Below are positions 1 through 11,300 of a DNA stretch of 64,000 bases, piece by piece. The notes below the pieces were generated by a model. That model was given only the letters and a program-made list of their open reading frames with translations, did no database searches and had not been told where the DNA came from. Within the stretch, counting starts at the first letter, position 1. Each line of letters opens with the position of its first letter. Origin of the DNA: Lytechinus pictus (lineage: Eukaryota > Echinodermata > Echinoidea > Temnopleuroida > Toxopneustidae); assembly GCF_037042905.1 (NCBI RefSeq), contig NC_087252.1, positions 16,115,201-16,179,200 on the forward strand, written 5' to 3'. Both the position numbers and the translations under genes were made by a program.

Positions 1-497
1 CTTCTAAGATTTTAACCGCTTTTAGTGTATTTTGGCTACCAATGAAAGTTTGTTGACCTTTTGACCTTTCCCTGACCTTGTCTTGACCCTTTATATCTTC
101 TGGATAAGGATTTCTGAAGATGAACCTATCAAAATCGAAATTTAAAAAGTACACACATGCATAAAAACACGGAAACGGAGCTTTCTTAATACTCTCAGTG
201 TAATTTGCCATTTACCAAAAGTTCGTTGACCTTTTGACATTTCCGGTCATAATTTTTTTAACGGAAGGTCAAGAGTATATAGTTGTGTACACTTTCTTGT
301 TCAGTATAACAAGACAAGCAATTTAATGTATGACTCGACACAGTCGGGGCAATTTCAAAAATTGACCCCCATTGACCCCATTTTGACCCCTCACATGGTC
401 AAGATGACCATTACAGATTTGAAAGTTGTTCATCGTGATGTCACCAATCACATAAAAGTGAAAAATCAGACTTAGCCAATTTGTCGAAGTAGATGAC
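1..497. repeat. Dispersed repeat, first of a direct pair
   Basis: This stretch matches 4160-4680 in the same orientation: both contain the shared run about aagacttctaagattttaacc, the phrase cggtcataactttttaacggaaggtc and the same end tgctgcctgacta. In both copies the shared end abuts a piece of the same LINE, so it is probably the edge of a mobile element inserted in that LINE. No coding potential was seen. Confidence 0.7.
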
Positions 498-860
498 ATA
501 TGCTGCCTGACTATGCAATCAAGTTGTCTTTAATCTTCAAAAGACACCTGGGCATATGCAGTTACTTTTTGATAACACTAACATTGTCAGCGTAACTTCC
601 ACTAAGTTTCTTGGTTTACACATTGATGAGAATTTCAGTTGGAAATATCACTACAATAATATTTGTAAAGTTTTGTCTAGAAATTAATGCTTGTGTAATC
701 TATAAGTTAAGACATTTAGTCCCACAAGAAATTTTGCTAGTTTTTGTATTATCTGATTTTGCCTTATCTTCATTACAGAGCTTTGGCATGGGGTAAGTCT
801 CTATATAAAAACCTAACTAGAAAAGATACTTGTCACACGAGGCACTTGACATATCTGCTG
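498..860 (+). pseudogene. LINE reverse transcriptase fragment, C-terminal part (plus strand)
   Basis: A frame-broken translation shows STKFLGLHIDENFSWKYH and further on KLRHLVPQEILL, the region after the RT catalytic core in CR1/jockey-type non-LTR retrotransposons (consensus of the kind FLGxxID..L.W..HI and LRHxxPxxxLL). The best contiguous relative in this window is on the minus strand at about 49690-50040. It has stop codons and is not functional. It lies in the opposite orientation to its expected partner at 4686-5230. The family call is from motif recognition only. Confidence 0.65.
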
Positions 861-1340
861 GTAGGCGGAGAAATATAACTTTTTAAACAGGAAACTGTGT
901 AGAGATCATACGTCTGTTTTGTGCATCGTATCCTATACGTGGCGATGACGATTGCGCCACGGTGGTGCAATACCGATACGGTGCGATAAGGGTAATTCCC
1001 GGGGATGACATCACGGTGGTTGCGTAGCTAACACCATTTCATGGTGACGTCATGCGAGGCGCTTGACATATCTGCCGGTAGGCGGAAAAAGATAACTTTT
1101 TAAATAGGAAACTGTATAAATGTTTTTTTTTTCTTTTTTTGTGTGCATCGTATCATATGCTAAAAATACCCGTGCAATGTCGCTGCATCGTGTGATAAGG
1201 TCGACCGAAAGTCACCAATACGTAGCGATGACGCAACGGTGGTTCAATATCGATGGTTCGATAAGGGTAATTCTATGACATCACGGTGGTTGTATAACTG
1301 TGTCGTAATACTATTTCATGGTGACGTCATGGCCGACCGG
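836..1340. repeat. Tandem repeat, unit about 205 bp
   Basis: The phrase cgaggc(a/g)cttgacatatctg(c/t)(c/t)ggtaggcgg occurs near 839 and near 1045, and tgacatcacggtggttg...ccatttcatggtgacgtcatg recurs near 1005-1050 and 1267-1330. The last unit is diverged. No gene was seen. Confidence 0.6.
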
Positions 1341-1672
1341 AAGTCTGGGTCAACCCATTGGGTCATGTGGTCAAAGGCTGAACGGGGTAAAGGTCATGTG
1401 GTCAAAGACTGACTGGACTAAATGTCATGTGGTCAAAGGCTGACCGGGCTAAAGGTCATGTGGTCAAAGGCTGATCGGACTAAAGGTCAAAGGCTGACCG
1501 GGCTAAAGGTCATGTGGTCAAAGGGCATGGGTCAAAGGTCATGCGGTCAAAGGTCATGCGGTCAAAGGTCATGGATCAAAGGTCATAGGTCAAAGGTTAT
1601 GGGTCAAAGGTCATGTGGTCAAAGGTCATGACCGGGTCGAAGGTCATGGCTGACCGGGTCATAGGTCAAGTA
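1341..1672. repeat. GGTCAAAGGTCATG minisatellite
   Basis: About 330 bp of short direct repeats built from ggtcaaaggtcatg and the longer variant ggtcaaaggctgaccgggct. Any reading frame here is only the translation of the repeat. Confidence 0.85.
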
Positions 1673-2397
1673 GGATGAGGTCTATCCATTAACTACTGGC
1701 GTGGTATCATAGTATTGCAGGAATACCTCGAAACGACTTGACAAACCCTAATGCCCTTAAAATCGTATCATCTTTATGATGTTATAAGTGCAACCAGCTC
1801 TTTCCTATTTTCTTGATTTAGGAATTCACTCCAGATCAATTCATTTTCAATTTACTATAGTCTTTGACATGTAAATAAACATTTCATCCATTTGCTTTGT
1901 ACAGAATATTTTAATCAACAGAAATTGTTGTAATGTATTGGAGTATATTTGTAATACTATGTTAACAGATATCGATTGATCAGTGCTCCCAGCTTCTAAG
2001 ACATGTAAGAAAGATGCCTAACATCTTTTTAGGATTTACTTACGAATAAGATTATGAGGTTAGGATTGAGGATGATATGATAACTTGGGCTCCAATTGCT
2101 CCTTAATTAATTCTAATGTGTGACGGTTATATTATATTATTTCTGACAAAGTGGCAACGTCGTGCAGGCATGCTCATTGTAGTCGGTCATGGGTGTCCAT
2201 CATGCTGATGTGATATATTCTGACCATTACTCGATCTCTGGAGCCAAGAAGGACTACTCATTTCTGATTATGTGCTGCCATTAACACGGCTTGTACTATT
2301 TTATCAAGTGTGTCTTTTTTCCAGAGCATACAACGTGAAACTAAACTTAATACCAGTTCTCACGATAGTGATGTGCATAGATGCAGATTTAGTTTTT

Positions 2398-3192
2398 GTC
2401 TCGCCTGCATAGCAGAGCGAGACTATAGGCGCCGCTTTTCCGACGGCGGCGGCGTCAACATCAAATCTTAACCTAAGGTTAAGTTTTTGAAATGACATCA
2501 TAACTTAGAAAGTATATAAACCTAGTTCATGAAACTAAGGCATAAGGTTAATCAAGTATTAGTGAACATCCTGCTCGAGTTTCAGGTCACGTGACCAAGG
2601 TCAAATGTCATTTAGGGTCAATGAACTTTGGTCAAGTTGGGGGTATTTGTTGAATTACCATCATAACTTTGAAAATTTATGAATTTAGTTCATGAAACTT
2701 AGACATTAGGTTAATCAAGTACCACTGAATATCCTGTGCGAGTTTCAGGTCACATGACCATGGTCAATGGTCATTTAAGGTCAATGAACTTTGGCCGTGT
2801 TGGGGGTATATGTTAAATTACCATCCTAACTGTGAAAGTTTATGGATCTAGTTCATAAAACTTAGGATATAAGATTAATCAAGCATCACTTAACATCCCC
2901 TGTGAGTTTCAGGTCACAAAACCAAGTCAAAGGTCAGTTAAGGTCAATAAACTTAGGCCATGTTGGGGTAATTGTTGAAGTGCCATCATAACTTTGAAAG
3001 TTTATGGATAGAGTGAATGAAATGTGGACATGGGTGTAGTTGACAGTCTTAAGTCTCCGTTCAAATGTCATTTATGGTCAATGAACGTGGTATTATGTCA
3101 TTATATGAATGATGTTTTTGTGAATGATTATTTTATAGTAGTTTTCAAAGTTAGCACTGCTGCTATATTAAATTGCGTAATGCAGGCGAGAC
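2398..3192. mobile_element. Satellite-carrying element with 13-bp inverted ends
   Basis: It is bounded by GTCTCGCCTGCAT at 2398 and its exact reverse complement at 3180-3192. Inside are about three and a half units of roughly 162 bp, each with gttcatgaaacttaggacataagg, gtttcaggtcacatgacc and ggtcaatgaactttggcc (unit starts near 2527, 2690, 2851). It sits in the loop of the foldback element. Confidence 0.7.
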
Positions 3193-3322
3193 TGCCAGAG
3201 GCATTCCACTTGTTATTCTTTTGTCGTTCTTGTTTTTTTCCTACTTGCTAAACTACCTGGATGTTGCCAGAAAGAATACTCACATATGTCATTAAAGTGA
3301 TTAAAGTAAACCACGACCATAT

Positions 3323-3339
3323 CGCAGGGGGGGGGGGGC
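3323..3339. repeat. G run
   Basis: A homopolymer of about ten G in the loop side of the foldback element. Runs like this recur next to inverted-repeat ends throughout the window. Confidence 0.8.
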
Positions 3340-4159
3340 AGCTACCCCCAGAAATTGTGAAGACTTGCATTTTTACTGAAAAATAAATATAATTGACCAA
3401 AAGAATGTACGAAATCCTTATAAATTTCACTTTGCAAATGCAAAAGGGCTCCAATGATATGCTCAGAACAGCACATGCACCAGAAATGTGTAGTCCTTCA
3501 AAATTGGCTCCAGAGATCGAGTAATGGTTAGAATATATCATAACAGTATAATGGACACCCATGACTACAATGAGCATGCCTGCACGATGTTGCCTCTTTG
3601 ACAGAAATAATATAACCGTCACACATTAGAATTATAATTGAGGAGCAATTGGAGCCCAACTTATCATCCTCAGTCCTAACCTCATTATCTTATTCGCAAG
3701 TTTATCCAAATGAAATGTTAGGCATCTTTCTTAGGAGCACTGATCAATCGATGTGTTCATTCTGTTAACCCTGCTGTTAACATAGTATTATACTTATACC
3801 CCAATACATTACAATCATTTCTGCTAATTAAAATATTCTGTACAGAGCAGATGAAGGAAATACTTTTACATATCAAAGACTAGTAAATTGAAAGTGAATT
3901 GAACTTGAATTGAATTCCTAAATAAGATAAAAACTCGGAAAGAGCTAGTTGCACTTATCAAATCATGAAGATGATAAGATTTTTAGGGCATTAGGGTTTG
4001 TCAAGTCGTTTCAAGGTATTCATGCAATACCATGATACCACAGTGAATGTATTCGACGTCTATCTCTGTTTATCTATTTTGTTCCTAAATAAGCATATTT
4101 GACCCCTTTATATATAATGTCTTCTTAGATAGAGACTTTTCAAAATAAAGAACCCACGA

Positions 4160-4685
4160 AAAATAAGACTTCTAAAATTCTAACCTCTTTTAGTGTATTT
4201 TGGATTCCAATGAAAGTTTTTTGACCTTTTCCTAACCTTGTCTTGTCCCTTTTTATCTCCTGGATAAGGACTTCTGACGATGGACTTATAAAAAAGTACA
4301 CACATGCATAAAAACACGGAAAAGTAGCTTTCTTAACACTTTTAGTGTAATTTGCCACTTACCAAAAGTTTGTTGACCTTTTGGCATTTCCGGTCATAAC
4401 TTTTTAACGGAAGGTCAAGAGTATATAATTGTGTACACTTTCTTGTTCAGTATAACAAGACAAACAATTTGCTGTGTCACTCGACAGAATTGGGGCAATT
4501 ATTGACCCCTATTGACCCTATATTGACACCTAACATGGTCAAGATGACCATTAGAAATTTGTCACCAAGTTGAAAGTTGTTCCTTGTGATGTCACCAAGC
4601 ACATAAAAGTGAAAAATCGGACTTAGCCAATTTTTCGAAGTAGCCGGTAAATCATGACATATGCTGCCTGACTAGCATGTACCTA
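4160..4685. repeat. Dispersed repeat, second of a direct pair
   Basis: Direct copy of 1-497 with moderate divergence, ending in the same tgctgcctgacta, here abutting the minus-strand LINE fragment at 4686. No coding potential was seen. Confidence 0.7.
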
Positions 4686-5246
4686 TCCACAAAATGACAT
4701 TTTTCATCTCTTTAATTATTAACCGTTTCTAGCAAAACTTCAGGATTTTTATGAGAAAAAAATACACTCGAATCATCCGCAAAAAATATATTGACAAAAC
4801 CTCAGATGAAAAATAAATATCATTAACCTCAGATGAAAAATCATTATTGAAAAGTAGGAGGCCTAGAAGAGACCGTTGAGGGACTCCACATGATACGGCT
4901 CGATGATTTGAGTCAATTCCATTCAATGATACATACTGCTTCCTGTCAGTCAAATAGCTTTTGAACCAGCTAAGGGCGATACTGACTTCATATTGAGACA
5001 GCTTTCTAATTAAGTATTTCATGGTCAACGTACAGTATAAAAGCTTTCGAGAAATCCAAAAATATACCTTTTGTATGATGGTGGTCATCTAACACTTGAG
5101 CTATTTTATCAGCAAAATGTAAAAAAACATATGTGTAGTGGTGCATGTGCTTTTCACGAAAACCAAACTGGAATTTCGGAAACATTTTGGTCTTGTTTAA
5201 AAATGTTACTGTTCTTTTATATATCATTTTTTTCTAAGATTTTCGA
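4686..5246 (-). pseudogene. LINE reverse transcriptase fragment, catalytic region (minus strand)
   Basis: Two overlapping minus-strand frames give FQFGFREKHMHHYTYVFLHF, GIFLDFSKAF (RT motif A region, normally FLDFSKAFDTVDH), WFKSYLTDRKQYVSLNG and SCGVPQRSLLGLLLFNNDF (the GVPQGS-LGPLLF block). These are standard blocks of CR1/jockey-type non-LTR reverse transcriptases. Frame changes and a missing catalytic YxDD show that it is dead. The paralogous copy at about 50030-50560 is contiguous with its C-terminal part, whereas here the C-terminal part lies inverted at 498-860. Confidence 0.8.
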
Positions 5247-5254
5247 AAAAGATT

Positions 5255-5808
5255 CCCGGGGGGGGGGGGCACTCAGTATAAAATGCATAGTGGGTATGTG
5301 CCGCGGAGGGGACCCCCATTTTTACTCTCAAATTTCCGTTAATTCCAAGGCATAGCATTTTTGTCTTATTGAGAAAAAGAACAAAGAAATCCGCTCCAAA
5401 GCATAGCATTTTCTTCTTATCGAGAAAAATGAAGAAAGAAATCCGCTCCAAAGCTTCGCATATTTTCCGTTACGACGTTCCAGCCGTATTGATATGCTAC
5501 AATGGGCCGCAATTTTGGTGAAAAGCGGCCGCAGAGCGCTGTCCGACCATCGCATCTGCGCTAGCGCACCCAGCGCCCGTGCCGCCGGGCTTGCTGCATG
5601 CACGTACGCCCGTTCCATATGGATGATTACGCAATCACACGCAGGCGACCCGTTCCAAGGACCCCCGTTTTCACAAACATTTGTCGTTTCGAAGCCCGTT
5701 CCGAGGACCCTCCTTTTTACAATAAGCCCGCTCCAAGGCCCCCGTTTTTTTGTCTCGCCCGCGGCACATAACCACTACTTTTTTGGTCGAGTGCCCCCCC
5801 CCCCCGGG
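5255..5808. mobile_element. CCCGGG-ended MITE with 8-bp target duplication
   Basis: The ends are CCCGGGGGGGGG...CCCCCCGGG with extended inverted arms (ggcactcag...gagtgcc, atgtgccgcgg...ccgcggcacat). It is flanked by AAAAGATT (5247-5254) and AAAAGATG (5809-5816), a near-perfect 8-bp duplication. The paralogous site near 50545 reads straight through as aaaaaagatgtaagtaacgag without the element, so it inserted after the segmental duplication. The interior is GC-rich near 5510-5620 and has no credible gene. Confidence 0.85.
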
Positions 5809-6032
5809 AAAAGATGTCAGCAACGAGATTTGTGTCAGCAACGAGCTTTGTGTTTATACGACCCCGTATATGTTTCTACACATGTCCATCAAACCATGCA
5901 TGTATCATACTTCTTACTTTCATTTTTTGTAAGCTTGGCTTTAACTTACGCTGTTAACATGGTTAAGGTTAATTGTGGCATATAAGGACCGATTTCTCTA
6001 TCTTATTATGTTCAGTCATTGCTTCCTCACAT

Positions 6033-6332
6033 GGGCGGAATTCAATCTCAGGGGGACGCGCCCCCCGGACCAAATAGAGTAGGGGCGGACACAATATCAA
6101 ATGTACCCCTACTATTTTTGGTCTTTTATGATGGAGAAAAATACATCATTCACAATCGAAATAATACATGTATTTTTGACTAAATGACCTTACATATTTG
6201 GTGACCCCCCTTTTTTTTGCTTGTCAATTTTTTTGGGTTAAAATTACTTTACATTTTTGGTGATACACTTTTTTTGCTTATCAAAGTTTCCAGCCCCTGG
6301 TCCCCCCTCCCTTTGGGGACAGATTTCCGCCC
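6033..6332. mobile_element. Short MITE with GGGCGGAA ends
   Basis: It starts GGGCGGAATTC and ends GATTTCCGCCC, inverted over about 8-10 bp, with C-rich tracts and direct repeats inside. A related copy lies at about 50870-51100, so it was present before the segmental duplication. Confidence 0.6.
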
Positions 6333-7916
6333 ATGCTTCCCCTTTCTCCCCATCGTGGTCTCTTTTCAAGCTCCCAATTTAGTTTCTTCTTTAAGATATG
6401 AAAACTCTATTCCAACCATTCTTGCTTTTTTCATAAAATTGTATTTGCATAATATATATTTACCAGATGCAATATGTTAGTACAAATATGAATTCAAGTA
6501 AAAAAATCAGAACTTATAGCATATCCCCTCCTCCCCCTTCTCATTACTTTATTATGAATTGTGTTATGAATTGAATTGACTCGTTATAATCCACGTGCAC
6601 ATTATCTCTTACTTTATGTTTATGTATACTCATTTTATGTTGCCCTGTATACTGTTCGTCTAGAACAGATAACATGGGCTTATTGTAATTGTTTTCCTTT
6701 TTATTAATAAAAGGTGATTTATATATAGACTTAAAGCCTGCTCATCCTAAACCCCTTCCCATATTCTTTAGACCCTCCCGATGCACTCACCCCCTCCCTC
6801 CCTGTCTTTCTTTCAAGTGTGTCTCTCACTCTCACAAATTTTTCTCATGATATAGCCCTCTCTCTGTGGATACACAATCATATATACACACACATAGGCA
6901 TATTAAAGATACACTCACAAACACACCCCACGCATGCATTCGCAAGGTTGTATAAATTTTCATATTCATACGTCATGTATACACAAACCCAGGCACACAC
7001 TGGCACCCCCCACACACCCTTCCCTCAATCCTTTTCCCACTTTTCACAATGCACTGTAAGAATAATCAAATTCACATCATAATTTTTTCAGCTGTATGAA
7101 ACAGGTTTATTACAAAAGCATGCATCATCCTTAATATATAAAACTCTCTTTACAACACGAAAATTCCCACCCAAGAAAATATGAAATGAGCAATGAGCCA
7201 GGTTCGTAATATAAGAGATGGAATAATTCTAACAAAATTGGCTTTACATGAACAACATTTAATTTGTGTTATGACTTCTGTGACTGGTAAAATCTGAAAA
7301 ATTAGTTTACCTCCCCTCCAATAAAATGAAAAATATTTCAATTTATAACACACAATTGAACCAGTAACTCCAATCCAATTATTTACTTTCTTATTTATTC
7401 TATTTTTTTAATTTTTATTTATATATTTTTATTATGATTACTTTTTTCTTTTGAGGGGGGGGGGGGGGGATACAAAAATCAAGTTATAGTTCCTGTGGTG
7501 TAAATAATACATTATAAATTGTAATACTGTACCGAGATAATACTAAAAATAAATAGTCTGGACTAAAAAACCATCCACCCAACAATACTGTAGTAATTGC
7601 TCCTATCAATATCTACCTTCATTTTGGCTCCAGTTTTGAGTTGGTACACACTACCAAATCAACTTCCAAATAGCCAAGTTAAACCATAGTGAAGGGCTTT
7701 GAGCAGTAGTACATTGATAAAGTGCTATATAAATGCAAATTATTATTATTATTGTTATTATTATTATGATTGACCCAAGTAAGACTGGAGGAGGGTTAGG
7801 GTTAGAAATTTTGGGGCCTTATGTAGTTCATTAGAGCAAACTTTTGATTTTAAGCACAAAGTAGCATAATCAATTAGTAATGAGATTTTTTTTCATATGA
7901 TCTTCATTTTTGTAGA
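6333..7916. other. Downstream flank of locus 1, no gene seen
   Basis: Non-coding sequence that matches 51100-52840 (shared T/C-rich tract ctccctccctgtctttctttcaag, shared G run near 7456 and 52381, shared ATT microsatellite near 7740 and 52668). The minus-strand TTTATT at about 7390 could give an AATAAA for the zinc-finger gene, but this is not supported beyond the hexamer. Confidence 0.6.
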
Positions 7917-8190
7917 TTATGCCACAGGCAACACGCATCACATCGCGTGGTGGATGGCCGAGAACACAAGCGGGTGAGCTGAATGAGCACCCCAATCTTC
8001 TTGGGTATCAAAATAGCTGTCATTTTAGAGTGGACACTACAGGACATGTTTTAAACAAGAACATGGAAATCTTAGACAGAGAAATCAGGTGGATTGGGAA
8101 TCCGGGAGGTAGTTTACGGTTTCAGCTATCAAACGTCTGGGGCGGAATTCTACAAAAAGTTCAGAACACTCCCAGGGAACCAAGCAAGTT
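7917..8190 (+). pseudogene. GIY-YIG-type fragment of a retroelement
   Basis: The plus-strand frame gives GHVLNKNMEILDREIRW and then NPGGSLRFQLSNVW. It resembles the C-terminal block seen in Penelope-like and related retroelement proteins, ILDREDRWFERGVKEAIYV...PSLNRGGGLRHxLS, with the middle deleted. A second copy at 52845-53125 retains RWFE. It is preceded by a T-rich stretch ending in tgtag, which may be chance. It is short, conserved between the two segmental copies, and probably a relic. Identification is by motif memory. Confidence 0.5.
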
Positions 8191-8399
8191 GAAGCAACGC
8201 TACAGTTCACTGATTTTTTTTTACGAAGTCACTTTTGGTTAGTGGGACATTGCAACCACAGAAGATTGTGAGTTTCTAGTAATTGGCAAATCGTCATTTT
8301 TCCGGTACAAAATTCATAACTGACAATGTGTTCTACATAATGGTCTCTTTTAGGAAAATCTCACAATGAGAAAAAATCTAGGGATTTTCTCCTGTGTGC

Positions 8400-11300
8400 G
8401 TGTCCTTAAATGACGTGTAGGACAGCTTTGTTTACAAATTCCATTTTCACAATGAGAGCAATGATAAGGTTTTTCTCCAGTGTGTGTTCTGATATGACGG
8501 GTGAGCTGACTCTTTGTAGGAAATCTCATCTCACAATGAGAGCAGATATAGGGTTTTTCTCCTGTGTGTGTTCTAATATGATTTGTAAGATTTGCCTTGG
8601 TAGAATATCTCTTCTCACAATGAGAGCAAATATAGGGTTTTTCTCCTGTGTGTGTTCTAACATGATTTTTAAGAATGGCTTTGGTTAAAAATCTCTTCTC
8701 ACAATGAGAGCAAATATAGAGTTTTTCTCCTATGTGTGTTCTAATATGATTTGTAAGATTGGCCTTGGTAGAAAATCTCTTCTCACAATGAGAGCAATGA
8801 TATGGTTTTGATCCAGTGTGTGTTCTTATATGACGGGAAAGATGACTTTTGGTAGAAAATCCCTTCTCACAATAAGAGCAAATATAGGGTTTTTCTCCTG
8901 TGTGTGTTTTAACATGATTTTTAAGAATGGACTTGTCAGAAAATCCCTTGTAACAATGAGAGCAAATATAGGGTTTTTCTCCAGTATGTGTTCTAATATG
9001 ATTTGTAAGAACGACATTATCAGAAAATCTCTTCTCACAATAAGAGCAACGATAAGGTTTTTCTCCTGTGTGTGTTCTTATATGACGGGTAAGATCGCCC
9101 TTTTGAGAAAATCTCTTCTCACAATGAGTGCAAATATATGGTTTTTCTCCTGTATGTGTTCTAATATGATATGTAAGATTGACCTTGTTAGAAAATCTCT
9201 TGTCACAATGAGAGCAATGATAAGGTTTTTCTCCTGTGTGTATTCTTATATGACGGGTAAGATCAATCTTTTTAGCAAATCTCTTCTCACAATGAGTGCA
9301 AATATATGGTTTTTCTCCTGTATGTGTTCTAATATGATATGTAAGATTGACCTTGTTAGAAAATCTCTTGTCACAATGAGAGCAATGATAAGGTTTTTCT
9401 CCAGTGTGTGTTCTTATATGACGGGTAAGCTGACTTTTTGTAGGAAATCTCATCTCACAATGAGAGCAAATATAGGGTTTTTCTCCTGTATGTGTCCTAA
9501 TATGATATGTAAGACTGACTTTGTTAGAAAATCTCTTGTCACAATGTGAGCAACGATAAGGTTTTCCTCCTGTGTGTGTTCTTATATGACAGGTAAGATT
9601 GCCCTTTTTAGCAAACCTCTTCTCACAATGAGTGCAAATATATGGTTTTTCTCCTGTATGCGTTCTAATATGATATGTAAGATTGACCTTGTTAGAAAAT
9701 CTCTTGTCACAATGAGAGCAATGATAAGGTTTTTCTCCTGTGTGTATTCTTATATGACGGGTAAGATCAATCTTTTTAGCAAATCTCTTCTCACAATGAG
9801 TGCAAATATATGGTTTTTCTCCTGTATGTGTTCTAATATGATATGTAAGATTGACCTTGTTAGAAAATCTCTTGTCACAATGAGAGCAAATATAGGGTTA
9901 TTCTCCTTTATGTGTTCTTATAATATGACAGGTAAGATTGCCCTTTTTAGCAAACCTCTTCTCACAATGAGCGCAAATATAGGGTTTTTCTCCTGTGTGT
10001 GTTCGTATATGATAGGTAAGATTAATCATTTTAGCAAATCTCTTCTCACAATTAGGGCAAATATACGGTTTTTCCCCTGTGTGTGTTCGTATATGATAGG
10101 TAAGATTAATCTTTTTAGCAAATCTCTTCTCACAATGAGAGCAAATATAGGGTTTTTCTCCTGTGTGTGTTCTAATATGATTTGTAAGATTTGCCTTGGT
10201 AGAATATCTCTTCTCACAATGAGAGCAAATATAGGGTTTTTCTCCTGTGTGTGTTCTAACATGATTTTTAAGAATGGCTTTGGTTAAAAATCTCTTCTCA
10301 CAATGAGAGCAAATATAGAGTTTTTCTCCTATGTGTGTTCTAATATGATTTGTAAGATTGGCCTTGGTAGAAAATCTCTTCTCACAATGAGAGCAATGAT
10401 ATGGTTTTGATCCAGTGTGTGTTCTTATATGACGGGAAAGATGACTTTTGGTAGAAAATCCCTTCTCACAATAAGAGCAAATATAGGGTTTTTCTCCTGT
10501 GTGTGTTTTAACATGATTTTTAAGAATGGACTTGTCAGAAAATCCCTTGTAACAATGAGAGCAAATATAGGGGTTTTCTCCAGTATGTGTTCTAATATGA
10601 TTTGTAAGAACGACATTATCAGAAAATCTCTTCTCACAATAAGAGCAACGATAAGGTTTTTCTCCTGTGTGTGTTCTTATATGACGGGTAAGATCGCCCT
10701 TTTGAGAAAATCTCTTCTCACAATGAGTGCAAATATATGGTTTTTCTCCTGTATGTGTTCTAATATGATATGTAAGATTGACCTTGTTAGAAAATCTCTT
10801 GTCACAATGAGAGCAATGATAAGGTTTTTCTCCTGTGTGTATTCTTATATGACGGGTAAGATCAATCTTTTTAGCAAATCTCTTCTCACAATGAGTGCAA
10901 ATATATGGTTTTTCTCCTGTATGTGTTCTAATATGATACGTAAGATTGACCTTGTTAGAAAATCTCTTGTCACAATGAGAGCAATGATAAGGTTTTTCTC
11001 CAGTGTGTGTTCTTATATGACGGGTAAGCTGACTTTTTGTAGGAAATCTCATCTCACAATGAGAACAAATATAGGGTTTTTCTCCTGTATGTGTCCTAAT
11101 ATGATATGTAAGACTGACTTTGTTAGAAAATCTCTTGTCACAATGTGAGCAACGATAAGGTTTTTCTCCAGTGTGTGTTCTTATATGACGGGTAAGATCG
11201 CCCTTTTGAGAAAATCTCTTCTCACAATGAGTGCAAATATATGGTTTTTCTCCTGTATGTGTTCTAATATGATATGTAAGATTGACCTTGTTAGAAAATC

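Larger units (their letters stand above)
1690..4045. mobile_element. Foldback-type element with arms of about 600 bp
   Basis: The left arm (about 1690-2310) reappears inverted at about 3470-4045. Examples are ttgacaaaccctaatgccctta on the left against agggcattagggtttgtcaa on the right, and the phrase with catgctcattgtag in both arms. The outer ends GTGGTATCAT and ATGATACCAC are inverted repeats. The loop holds a separate inverted-repeat-bounded satellite element. No transposase frame was seen, so it is non-autonomous. Confidence 0.7.

Noticed and set aside
5494-5985. Plus-strand frame of 163 codons
   Set aside because: It crosses the right border of a MITE and contains the translation of its C run, so it cannot be an ancestral gene.
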